Origin: an uncultured Clostridia bacterium
GTDB lineage: Bacteria; Bacillota; Clostridia; Oscillospirales; Acutalibacteraceae
Direction: 5' to 3'
NCBI GenBank assembly: GCA_944381295.1
Contig: CALWKP010000228.1
Coordinates: 1-12,903 of the forward strand
DNA: 12,903 bases
Made by a program: the position numbers and the translations under genes. Numbering within the stretch: position 1 is the stretch's first letter; each line of letters starts with the position of its first letter. Under the pieces are notes generated by a model. That model saw nothing but the letters and a program-made list of their open reading frames with translations. It made no database searches and had not been told where the DNA came from. Below, in pieces: positions 1 through 6,282 of the stretch.

Positions 1-39
1 GAGGCCTGAACATTCTCTATTTTACCAGATAGGATGTTT

Positions 40-123
40 CTTTGCTTAAGCTTTAATCCACCCGCATTGCGGGCGGTTGTTGAACTTTCACATTCTGCGA
101 AAGTTCTTTGCTAAAGCACTAAT
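40..123. repeat. Imperfect direct repeats flanking a two-hairpin segment
   Basis: CTTTGCTTAAGCTTTAAT (40-57) and CTTTGCTAAAGCACTAAT (106-123) match at 15 of 18 positions. The segment between them holds two small dyads: CCCGC/GCGGG (61-73) and AACTTTC/GAAAGTT (83-105). The right copy coincides with the point where the truncated gene loses its recognisable sequence. This could be a short inserted element or the scar of a rearrangement; no element family was recognised. Confidence 0.4.
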
Positions 124-162
124 ACAAAGAAGATACTTTTGTGTAAGCGATAAATCTTTCAC
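88..162 (-). pseudogene. 5' remnant of a truncated gene (possibly GPP34-like)
   Basis: On the minus strand a GTG codon (162-160) follows a good ribosome site AAAGGAG (177-171) at 8-nt spacing and opens a frame reading MKDLSLTQKYLLC, then about ten unrelated residues and a TGA at 90-88. It is only 24 codons long. The opening residues resemble, from memory, the N-termini of clostridial GPP34 (GOLPH3-like) proteins, which are roughly 200 residues or more; this match is inference. The resemblance stops near position 123, exactly where an imperfect 18-nt direct repeat begins, so the gene was probably cut by an insertion or deletion. Promoter and ribosome site look intact, so a short peptide may still be made. 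It could instead be a real micropeptide. Confidence 0.35.
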
Positions 163-204
163 CGATGATTCTCCTTTCCTATCATCAAACTCCGCACCAC
201 ATTT

Positions 205-232
205 TTACTTACTACTTATTACTTACTACTTA
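205..232. repeat. Two tandem copies of a 14-bp unit
   Basis: TTACTTACTACTTA occurs twice back to back (205-218 and 219-232), followed by a partial third copy. It spans the predicted transcription start (about 231) and the leader of the leftward promoter at 238-266. It looks like slippage-prone simple sequence with no evident function. Confidence 0.6.
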
Positions 233-237
233 CTATT

Positions 238-266
238 AAAATAGCAGATTTCTCCCTTGTTGTCAA
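238..266 (-). promoter_or_regulatory. sigmaA-type promoter, leftward
   Basis: On the minus strand a perfect -35 TTGACA (266-261), a 17-bp spacer and a -10 TATTTT (243-238) preceded by TGC (extended -10) are seen. Transcription would start near 231 and read through a repeat-rich leader into the truncated frame starting at 162. Confidence 0.65.
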
Positions 267-318
267 GCACAAAAGGAGACCTCTTTCCTGATGGCAAAGG
301 CATCACAAATAACTGTTT

Positions 319-363
319 AAAAAGGATTCCCCCAGACTGTTTTCTTACCGTCCAGGGGAATCC
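319..363 (-). terminator. Rho-independent terminator, leftward
   Basis: The arms GGATTCCCC (324-332) and GGGGAATCC (355-363) form a 9-bp perfect stem, with a further GAC/GTC pairing inside. Read on the minus strand the stem is followed by five T residues (323-319). It sits just after the decayed repressor gene (stop at 389-387) and would end its transcript before the next leftward promoter. Confidence 0.75.
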
Positions 364-386
364 CTATGCTTTAAAATATTGATGTA

Positions 387-591
387 TTACCAGTCGAGCA
401 ATCTCAGATAGCTGACCCCATCACTTTTGTAATCACCTTCAACTCAATGTCTGTCATAAAACGTTTCTCGCTTTCAATCCGTTGTACTGCATTCTTATCT
501 ATATCCAGTCGGGCCATTTGCAGCATATCTGCCAGTTTTCTCTGGGAAGTTTTTCCGGCAAACTTTCCCGGATTTCTTTGATTCTCTTTCC
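387..591 (-). pseudogene. Decayed XRE/Cro-CI family HTH repressor
   Basis: Three frames together give a small helix-turn-helix protein: RIKEIRESLPEK in one frame (from about 585), then SQRKLADMLQMARLDIDKN and NAVQRIESEKRF in a second, then VSYLRLLDW and a TAA at 389-387 back in a shifted frame. This is the usual layout of short XRE repressors in Firmicutes. The switches fall at homopolymers: a T run at 550-554 (five bases where six restore the frame) and a C run at 416-419 (four where five restore it). No start codon precedes the first segment; a TGA lies at 594-592. The only open stretch (404-595, TTG start) covers just the middle. It is probably a dead gene. Two homopolymer sequencing errors could explain the shifts but not the missing start. 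Confidence 0.7.
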
Positions 592-703
592 TCAAATACT
601 ATTTTCACCGTTTTTTGCCTTATTTTTGTACTGAAAACTCTCTTATGATTGACATTCTGTAATTGTCATGCTAGGTATCCTCAAATCTTCCCTCATTCTG
701 GAT

Positions 704-723
704 AAGCCCGCGGAAACAGGCTT
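704..723 (-). terminator. Weak hairpin after the GyrI-like gene
   Basis: On the minus strand AAGCCTG and CGGGCTT (one G-U pair) form a 7-bp stem with a 6-nt loop, 13 bases past the stop of the four-gene operon. No T run follows on that strand, so termination is only possible, not shown. The rest of 592-735 shows nothing else apart from a small TGACA/TGTCA dyad (650-668). Confidence 0.3.
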
Positions 724-735
724 TTCTGGTATCCG

Positions 736-1362
736 TTATTTTATCGGCTGGCGAATCACCGTCTTTAAATTCTCAGGCTTACAGCGACGGACGTCACTGA
801 GATAAATTTCATGGTGATAGCGTCCACTTTCAAAATCCAACCTATACCCTTGTCCCTGCGCAAATTCTTCCATATTCCGTACAGTCGCCGGCTCGTCGTC
901 ATAGGGACCAATGTGCATACACTGTACGCACAGGCCTTCCTCATACGCGAAAAATTCCACTTTTGAAAAATCCATTCCTTTTTTCTTACTTGCTTCTTTT
1001 ATCGCCCATTCAAACGTTTCTTTCGTGACAAATTCAGGCAAACGAATCAAGGAAATCCATTGGAATGTTTCTTTTTTCGCATAATCTACCCCCTGGATGC
1101 CATCCTGCCACCAAAACCCTTCCAGGGGAGGTACCACATAATCAAAATATCCTTTGATTGGATGCTTGCCCATTTTACTCATCTTGATGGTGTATGCGAC
1201 TCCATACAAAAGGCCAATAGACGCTCGATAAGCCCCATCGATTTCATTGGGGTCTCCGTTCCCTCTTACAGCCAGAAAACTCATGGATGGGATGGTGATA
1301 ATCTGCGGCTGTTTGGGCGGCAGATAGAATTCCTGATACTCTTTTTTATAATCAAATGCCAT
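736..1362 (-). CDS. GyrI-like small-molecule-binding domain protein
   Basis: A 208-residue protein of the GyrI-like (SRPBCC/SOUL-type effector-binding fold, COG4832-like) group. Hallmarks are the N-terminal YKKEYQEFYLPP, the segment AVRGNGDPNE (residues 31-40), LLYGVAYTIKM (51-61), the PPLEGFWW stretch (78-85), and the C-terminal HHEIYLSDVRRCKPENLKT (183-201). Proteins of this fold bind small, often aromatic or drug-like, compounds; the family's exact job is unknown and no enzyme motif is evident. No signal peptide or membrane segment is present, so it is cytosolic. The ATG follows AAGGAAGGGG at about 5 nt. It is the last gene of a leftward operon, 20 bases after the VOC gene. Function beyond ligand binding is inference. 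Confidence 0.85.
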   Translation of the reverse strand: MAFDYKKEYQEFYLPPKQPQIITIPSMSFLAVRGNGDPNEIDGAYRASIGLLYGVAYTIKMSKMGKHPIKGYFDYVVPPLEGFWWQDGIQGVDYAKKETFQWISLIRLPEFVTKETFEWAIKEASKKKGMDFSKVEFFAYEEGLCVQCMHIGPYDDEPATVRNMEEFAQGQGYRLDFESGRYHHEIYLSDVRRCKPENLKTVIRQPIK

Positions 1363-1382
1363 GATATCCCCTTCCTTTTCCC

Positions 1383-1841
1383 TTAACGCAGATACCCTTT
1401 CACCATTTTCATTGGCACACCCATCCTCTCCGCAATTTCTTCATGAGTCATTCCCTGGTCGAAAAACCGTTTGCACACAGCTTTCATATTTTCTCCAACT
1501 TCAATAATATGCCTATCAGGATCATAGAATCGGACTACCCTCTGTCCCCATCTATGTTCTTTCTCTTCATGCACATAGTCGATGTCCGGAAGTTCTTTCA
1601 GTTTTTTCAAAAAGCCATCGAAATCATCCTCTTCAAAATAAATTTCACTATCATTCCCCTCATAGGCAATCTCCTTGTCGGTAAATTCCCTCCAGCTTTT
1701 CTCTGTCTGCAAAGCCAGTCCGCCTGTCAAAACAACATTTTCTCCCAAATCTGCAATTACATGTAATCCCAAAACTTCACCATAAAAAACTTTGGCCTGT
1801 TCCATATTCTTCACAACAAGCATCGGATTTCTCATCTTCAT
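1383..1841 (-). CDS. VOC/glyoxalase-fold protein with HTH-like C-terminal tail
   Basis: A cytosolic protein of about 152 residues in the vicinal-oxygen-chelate superfamily. Two beta-alpha-beta-beta-beta modules are visible: the first opens PMLVVKNMEQAKVFYGEVLG, the second runs through EIYFEEDDFDGFLKKL and ends VVRFYDPDRHIIEVGE. The usual first metal-binding His/Glu position is hydrophobic here (MLVV), so metal-dependent catalysis is doubtful and a ligand-binding role is as likely. The last 30 residues, ending MTHEEIAERMGVPMKMVKGYLR if trimmed to its final part, resemble a short helix-turn-helix and lie outside the VOC fold. I chose the ATG at 1841 because GGAG sits about 9 nt upstream; a TTG at 1856 in frame has no ribosome site. 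The neighbours are the YjbR fusion and GyrI-like genes on the same transcript. Confidence 0.8.
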   Translation of the reverse strand: MKMRNPMLVVKNMEQAKVFYGEVLGLHVIADLGENVVLTGGLALQTEKSWREFTDKEIAYEGNDSEIYFEEDDFDGFLKKLKELPDIDYVHEEKEHRWGQRVVRFYDPDRHIIEVGENMKAVCKRFFDQGMTHEEIAERMGVPMKMVKGYLR

Positions 1842-1862
1842 GGGTTTCTTCTCCAACCATTC

Positions 1863-2492
1863 TTATTTTCCCCTTAGCCTTTGTACCCGTTCCCTGATGG
1901 ATGTTTCAAATTCTTCGTCGGAAAGCTGTGGATCCCGTGTCATTTTCCAAATCATGCAGGGAAGCTCTGCACAGTCAGCGCAGTTCACATAATGATGCTT
2001 CTGTACAGAACAGGCATAGATCGGACAAGGTTTTCCTTTTGGCGCATGGAACACCTTCCCCTGACATGCATTACACCCATTACAGTCCTTTTGATAAGCT
2101 ACACAGGAATCACATTCTTCTCCGCAACAGCTGTATCCCAGGATCTCTCGTTGCCGCTTTTTGCTGAACCCCTTCAGCATCAGCCGGTAAGCTTTCTCCA
2201 GCAGTTCTTTCATCAGTTCGTCCGGTACTTTTCCATCCGGATTAATCGAGATCCAGTTCCGCTTATCCGAATAATATCCGGGGATGATGTCCTCGTATTG
2301 GCTTCGCAGGAACTCCGCTTCCTCCGGGTCCGCTTTTAAGTTGATGTAATAGGGCTTATCCTCCTTGTCCAGGCAAATCGCCGCAAACATCTTTCCCCCA
2401 ATCTGATACCGTACCCAATTCCATTGGATCTGTAAGTCTTTTGTCACACTGCGTTTCTGCATCAGGTAATCGTCCAACCAAAGATAACGCAT
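1863..2492 (-). CDS. YjbR/MmcQ domain fused to Cys-rich DUF3795-like domain
   Basis: A 209-residue two-domain protein. Residues 1-118 are a MmcQ/YjbR (CyaY-like, double-wing) domain: MRYLWLDDYLM, WNWVRYQIGGKMFAAI (24-39), YEDIIPGYYSDKRNW (66-80), and LKGFSKKRQREILG (106-119). Residues 120-180 are a cysteine-rich tail with 12 Cys (122, 123, 127, 130, 137, 140, 143, 156, 161, 171, 174, 179), spaced as in DUF3795-type putative metal-binding proteins. Many YjbR relatives stop after the first domain, so this looks like a fusion. YjbR proteins are suggested to bind DNA but have no firm role; zinc or iron-sulfur binding by the tail is inference. The start lies 3 bases past the WYL gene's stop, with the ribosome site GGGAGG inside that gene's end, so translation is probably coupled. 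Confidence 0.8.
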   Translation of the reverse strand: MRYLWLDDYLMQKRSVTKDLQIQWNWVRYQIGGKMFAAICLDKEDKPYYINLKADPEEAEFLRSQYEDIIPGYYSDKRNWISINPDGKVPDELMKELLEKAYRLMLKGFSKKRQREILGYSCCGEECDSCVAYQKDCNGCNACQGKVFHAPKGKPCPIYACSVQKHHYVNCADCAELPCMIWKMTRDPQLSDEEFETSIRERVQRLRGK

Positions 2493-2495
2493 TGC

Positions 2496-3404
2496 TCATT
2501 CCTCCCGATACCGTTTGATCGTTTTTTCGAGAGAGGCCAGAAGCTTTTCCCGCAGTTCCTCAGGCTCCAGAAGAATCACTTTTTCCCGGAAGGTCAAGAG
2601 CCAGGTCAGCAGGTTTTCCGGGTCGGTATAATCCCCTCGGAACAAAAGTCGGCCGTCCGCTTGTTCTTCAAAACATCCGGTACCGAATTCCTCCACCAGT
2701 CTCCATTTACAATCCTGCTCAAATAACGCCTTTACCGGAATTCCTCCGGGAAAAATCCGCTCGTCACTGAGGTCTGGCAGAGGTACCGTACGTGCTGCAA
2801 ACGGTTCCCCTGTCACGAGATCTTCCATACGATTCAATTTGAACAGCCTGTAATCTTCCCTGCTTCTGCAATATCCCCACACGTACCAGCTGGACCACCG
2901 AAAAATCAGGTAATAGGGTTCCACCACTCTCCTGCTTTCCCCCTTGGGCCCATAATACCGAAAAGACAGCACATTATGTTGGTCCATCGCCTGCCGGATG
3001 ATTTCGATCTTTGGCGCTAGGGATTCTTTATACCAGGAAGCAAGGTCGATCAGAATATTTTGCGCGCCCGGCATCAAGGTAGACGCTCCTGCCGAAAGCT
3101 TCTCCATCAGCTGCGCCACCCGGTTGCTGCCGCTGACGCTATCCAGACTGCGGAGTCCTGCCAGGATCGCCTGCATATCGTCGGAGGTCAACAGCGTACT
3201 GTCAACCTTATATCCCTCCATGATCGAAATTCCCCCATTTTGTCCCGGGACAGTTACAAGAGGAATTCCTGCCTTACACAGATCTTCAATATCCCGGCTG
3301 ATGGTTCGTCGGGAAACTTCAAACTTTTTTGCCAATTCCGGCGCAGTCACCTTTTCCTTCTGCAATAAAACAGAAAGGATACCAATCAGTCTGTCGATTT
3401 TCAT
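2496..3404 (-). CDS. WYL-domain (YafY-type) transcriptional regulator
   Basis: A 302-residue regulator. Residues 1-60 form a winged helix-turn-helix of the DeoR/HTH_11 type (recognition region FEVSRRTISRDIEDL, 28-42, then the wing GQNGGISI). Residues 130-205 form the WYL domain, including VLSFRYYGPKGESRRVVEPY and the signature SSWYVWGY (171-178, WYV in place of WYL), then LFKLNRM. Residues 220-300 match the C-terminal WCX extension. WYL domains sense ligands, in some cases nucleic acid or nucleotides; here the ligand is unknown. The ATG follows AAGGATGGAG. It is the first gene of the four-gene leftward operon, so it probably controls its own transcript, possibly through the palindrome at 3457-3488. 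Confidence 0.9.
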   Translation of the reverse strand: MKIDRLIGILSVLLQKEKVTAPELAKKFEVSRRTISRDIEDLCKAGIPLVTVPGQNGGISIMEGYKVDSTLLTSDDMQAILAGLRSLDSVSGSNRVAQLMEKLSAGASTLMPGAQNILIDLASWYKESLAPKIEIIRQAMDQHNVLSFRYYGPKGESRRVVEPYYLIFRWSSWYVWGYCRSREDYRLFKLNRMEDLVTGEPFAARTVPLPDLSDERIFPGGIPVKALFEQDCKWRLVEEFGTGCFEEQADGRLLFRGDYTDPENLLTWLLTFREKVILLEPEELREKLLASLEKTIKRYREE

Positions 3405-3456
3405 AGCGGCGCTCCATCCTTTAATGATCTGGCCTCCATTACAGAAAGAATATCAC

Positions 3457-3488
3457 AGCAAACAGGACATCTGTATGTCCTGTTTGCT
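3457..3488. promoter_or_regulatory. Perfect 14-bp inverted repeat (operator, leader hairpin or terminator)
   Basis: AGCAAACAGGACAT (3457-3470) and ATGTCCTGTTTGCT (3475-3488) are exact reverse complements around the 4-nt loop CTGT. It lies between the ABC permease stop (3560) and the WYL gene start (3404). No clean T run follows on either strand, which weakens the terminator reading. If the promoter-like pair at 3503-3530 is used, the hairpin would sit at the very 5' end of the WYL operon mRNA. Confidence 0.6.
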
Positions 3489-3502
3489 CATTCGGGATTA
3501 TT

Positions 3503-3530
3503 ATTATAATTTTCTGGCAAGAGCTGGCAT
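3503..3530 (-). promoter_or_regulatory. Possible promoter of the WYL operon
   Basis: On the minus strand a TATAAT (3508-3503) is preceded by ATGCCA (3530-3525, four of six to consensus) with a 16-bp spacer. The start would be near 3496, just before the 14-bp hairpin. The -35 box is weak and the area is AT-rich, so this is tentative. Confidence 0.35.
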
Positions 3531-3559
3531 TCCGTATTTCAACGAGAAATCCTGACGGA

Positions 3560-5131
3560 TTATGTACGCAGCCGGAATGTTTGCGGTGCAAACCGATAAA
3601 CAAGCACGCATGCCACAACCGAATACAATACACAGAACACAATGCACGCAGCGCCAAACAACAAAATGGGCATTCTCATGTTCATCATAGCGTAACACAC
3701 AAAATAAGTCAGGATCATAATCAATCGATAGGTCCCGCTTTTCATTTCCGTTCCAGCATTATAAGGCTGCAGCAGGTAATAGATTGTCAGGTAATGGATA
3801 GAAAAAAACAGGCTCATGCAGAGGATGGACACAAACAAAACCACATAATTGAGAGGATTTTCCGTCCCGCCGGATGCATACAAAATCAACGACAGCCCCG
3901 CCCCGATCACAATGGCCGGAACCGCATTGATCTTCATAATTTCCCGCAGGCGGATCTGAAACAGTCGGAGCACAAATTTCGGCTGTTTATAGAATGAATA
4001 GGTCAACAGACTGTGGTCACAATTCATAAACAGCGCTTTCGTGAAACCTGTTCCTCTGTTGATCGCATACATGATGAATACAAAATACGGCAGCCAATTT
4101 AAAACGATTTCATTGATATCAGATTTCATGTCCGGGACAAGATATAACGCCAACAAAACCCCGCCAACCAGAAAACAACAGACCGAAGCGATTTTGATTG
4201 TTGCTTTCCAGAGGATTTTCTGATGGCGCTTGATGAACAATTCGTTGAGATACTCAAAGCCTTTCCGCTTGCTGGTAATGGAAACGTCGGTGGAAATTGT
4301 CTTTTCACTTGCTGTTTTCACCGATTTTTTTACTGTATCCATCTGATTCAACATTTGAGAAAGCAATTCCTGATTGATTTCCCGATAATAGCGGAAGGAA
4401 ACAACCTTACGAATACTGAACGCCCCTATCGGTATCCATACCAGAAGCAAGGTCATAGACGCTGCCAAAGGCAATACGATCCCTACAGCGGGCAGACCAT
4501 ATGCCAGCGCCAGCAAAATTCCGGCAACCAGCCAAAGATATTTTTGGATTTTATTTTCATTATGAATAAAACCTGTTTTTTCATATTCCAGGAGAGAATA
4601 GGCTGCAACCGCCAGCTTGATACCCGCCACGCAAAACGGGAACAGCAGGCAGAACCAGAGCGTGATTCCGCGCAGCCATCCAAACACAATAGCGCATGGC
4701 AAAAATCCAACGATCACCTTCAAAATGGCATAGCCATAATTGGCTAACGTGTATTCCCGGGCATTCATACGCAACAGGATCATGGCGTAATACTTATCCC
4801 GGGTAGGATTGAACAAACTGGTATTCATATATGCGCCGATCAGTGTGAGGCAAAACAAAATATGAAGGAAGGTTTGGTCGCCGGGCGTCTGTTCATACAG
4901 AAAGCCAGCCCCATAAACCATGACGGAAAAATACAGTATCTTTCCCAAAAAAACCGTAACCAGCTCCCACAAGATAGAAACGATATTGGCCAGCACCTTC
5001 AGGCCGGTCACCTGATACAACGTATCGGGCAGGAGCTTTTTGAGCAGCGGAATCTGTTTCAGCGAATACAAGATACTGTTGACCCTATAAGTATTTTTCA
5101 GGGAAAAGGAAAGACGTAATGTTTTAAGCAT
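3560..5131 (-). CDS. ABC transporter permease
   Basis: A 523-residue integral membrane protein with about ten to twelve hydrophobic spans in two blocks (roughly residues 45-240 and 310-515), separated by a charged, soluble loop (about 245-305, rich in Lys, Gln and Ser). This is the build of an ABC-2-like exporter permease; no peptidase, MacB or FtsX motif was recognised, and the substrate is unknown. The ATG at 5131 overlaps the ATPase gene's end by 8 bases (ATGCTTAA). A longer frame from 5176 would add 15 residues rich in Arg and Lys, lies entirely within the ATPase gene, and is rejected as the start. The tight overlap indicates the two proteins form one transporter. No clear terminator follows except possibly the 14-bp hairpin at 3457-3488. 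Confidence 0.8.
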   Translation of the reverse strand: MLKTLRLSFSLKNTYRVNSILYSLKQIPLLKKLLPDTLYQVTGLKVLANIVSILWELVTVFLGKILYFSVMVYGAGFLYEQTPGDQTFLHILFCLTLIGAYMNTSLFNPTRDKYYAMILLRMNAREYTLANYGYAILKVIVGFLPCAIVFGWLRGITLWFCLLFPFCVAGIKLAVAAYSLLEYEKTGFIHNENKIQKYLWLVAGILLALAYGLPAVGIVLPLAASMTLLLVWIPIGAFSIRKVVSFRYYREINQELLSQMLNQMDTVKKSVKTASEKTISTDVSITSKRKGFEYLNELFIKRHQKILWKATIKIASVCCFLVGGVLLALYLVPDMKSDINEIVLNWLPYFVFIMYAINRGTGFTKALFMNCDHSLLTYSFYKQPKFVLRLFQIRLREIMKINAVPAIVIGAGLSLILYASGGTENPLNYVVLFVSILCMSLFFSIHYLTIYYLLQPYNAGTEMKSGTYRLIMILTYFVCYAMMNMRMPILLFGAACIVFCVLYSVVACVLVYRFAPQTFRLRT

Positions 5132-5831
5132 GGTCTTCCTCCCGCAACGCCGCAATGATTTTCTCCTTAAACTCATGGTTGTCCAGATTCGATTGTTCCA
5201 CCACTTCCAGCTCGCCGTGGTTCAGCAGTACGATCTCATCGCATAAATCCAGCGCAAGGTCCATGATATGGGTGGAAAAGATCGTGATTCTGCCGTCCTT
5301 CAGGGAACGAAGCAGCTGCTTCATTTCTTCTGCCACTACCACATCCAGCGAGGTCAACGGCTCATCCAGCAACAGGATATTTGACTGCGCAATGATATTG
5401 ATCAGCATCTGCATTTTGTTCTTCATGCCATGAGAATAGTCTTTTAACAGCTTATCCCGGTCTTCAGCAGCGATACTCATTTGTTCAAAGTAAGCATCCA
5501 ACGGTTTAGCATCCTGGATATTTGCTTCATTGATATCCATAAAAAATTTTAAAAACTCACGCCCAGTGAGAAACTCCGGTACTGTCGGCGTGGACAGCAC
5601 ATAGCCGACATCTTCCGCCTTTACCTCCCGGCGAACACCGTCCTCTTCCAAATAAAAGCTGCCGCTATCTGCTTTGATATCCCGATTGAGGCAGTTGAAC
5701 AAAGTTGTTTTTCCCGCACCATTGCGCCCCAAAAGGCCATAAATTTTCCCCTCTTCAAAGGTAAAATCAATATCCCGCAGAACTTCTTTTTTCTCAAAAC
5801 GCTTTGCCAGATGTTCTATGACAAATTTCAT
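5124..5831 (-). CDS. ABC transporter ATP-binding protein
   Basis: A 235-residue nucleotide-binding subunit that would drive the downstream permease. Motifs in order: Walker A GRNGAGKTT (35-43), signature region DYSHGMKNK (131-139, SHGM in place of SGGQ), Walker B ILLLDEP (152-158) with catalytic Glu157, D-loop SLD (161-163), and H-loop His188 in IFSTHIM. The Q-loop glutamine expected around residues 75-82 is not seen (VGYVLSTPTVPEFLTG). Length and the variant signature fit CcmA-like exporter ATPases. The ATG has a strong ribosome site AAAGGAGG 5 nt upstream. The gene starts 64 bases after the DUF6054-like gene on the same strand with no obvious promoter or terminator between, so cotranscription is likely. 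Export substrate unknown. Confidence 0.9.
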   Translation of the reverse strand: MKFVIEHLAKRFEKKEVLRDIDFTFEEGKIYGLLGRNGAGKTTLFNCLNRDIKADSGSFYLEEDGVRREVKAEDVGYVLSTPTVPEFLTGREFLKFFMDINEANIQDAKPLDAYFEQMSIAAEDRDKLLKDYSHGMKNKMQMLINIIAQSNILLLDEPLTSLDVVVAEEMKQLLRSLKDGRITIFSTHIMDLALDLCDEIVLLNHGELEVVEQSNLDNHEFKEKIIAALREEDHA

Positions 5832-5895
5832 TTTTTCCTCCTTTATTGTTGCTTGCTAACCAGAAAGTGTAATTTTCTCATCCAATCAAAACCTC

Positions 5896-6222
5896 TTATA
5901 TCAATTCCCGAAGTTTATCAAGAAAAGCCTCTTCTCCCCAGGTATTGACCTTAAAAAACATAGCCTGGCTTCCTCCCGCAGTGATTGCGGAAAGATAAAC
6001 TCGATCATCCCCATTTTGAAATAAGGTCACAGTCAAACTTACACGGTTGCTGCCTGCCCAGCTGAACCGTTCAAAAACGCGCACACTACATCGTGCTCCA
6101 CCGCTGTGAAAATCGCTGGAAGCCTCCAAAGACGCAGACATGCTGCCGTTTATGATTCCTGATTGAATTTTGTTCAGAATCTGGTTAAAATCTCCTCGAA
6201 TGGTTTGTTCCAATTTTGCCAT
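5896..6222 (-). CDS. DUF6054-like small protein
   Basis: A 108-residue soluble protein beginning MAKLEQTIRGDFNQILNKI and containing GSMSASLEASSDFHSGG, ARCSVRVFERFSW, SNRVSLTVTLF, and the C-terminal ITAGGSQAMFFKVNTWGEEAF. I recognise this pattern, from memory, as the DUF6054 family of small Firmicute proteins with unknown function. No catalytic motif, signal peptide or membrane span is seen. GAGGTG lies 4 nt before the chosen ATG (6222); an adjacent ATG at 6225 is too close to it. The frame stays open upstream to 6555 only because it runs through the 104-bp repeats, and that extension has no coding character. It is the first gene upstream of the ABC pair; a link to the transporter is inference. 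Confidence 0.7.
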   Translation of the reverse strand: MAKLEQTIRGDFNQILNKIQSGIINGSMSASLEASSDFHSGGARCSVRVFERFSWAGSNRVSLTVTLFQNGDDRVYLSAITAGGSQAMFFKVNTWGEEAFLDKLRELI

Positions 6223-6282
6223 CATACACCTCATAATTCGCACATTTATTTTGATATCGCCTGGTACAACAGATCTGCTATT

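Noticed and set aside
1881..2339. Plus-strand frame opposite the YjbR fusion gene
   Set aside because: It is a shadow of the conserved minus-strand gene, with no family resemblance.
5132..5176. Longer start for the ABC permease
   Set aside because: The extension is an Arg/Lys-rich read-through of the ATPase gene in another frame; the ATG in the 8-bp overlap is the normal coupled start.
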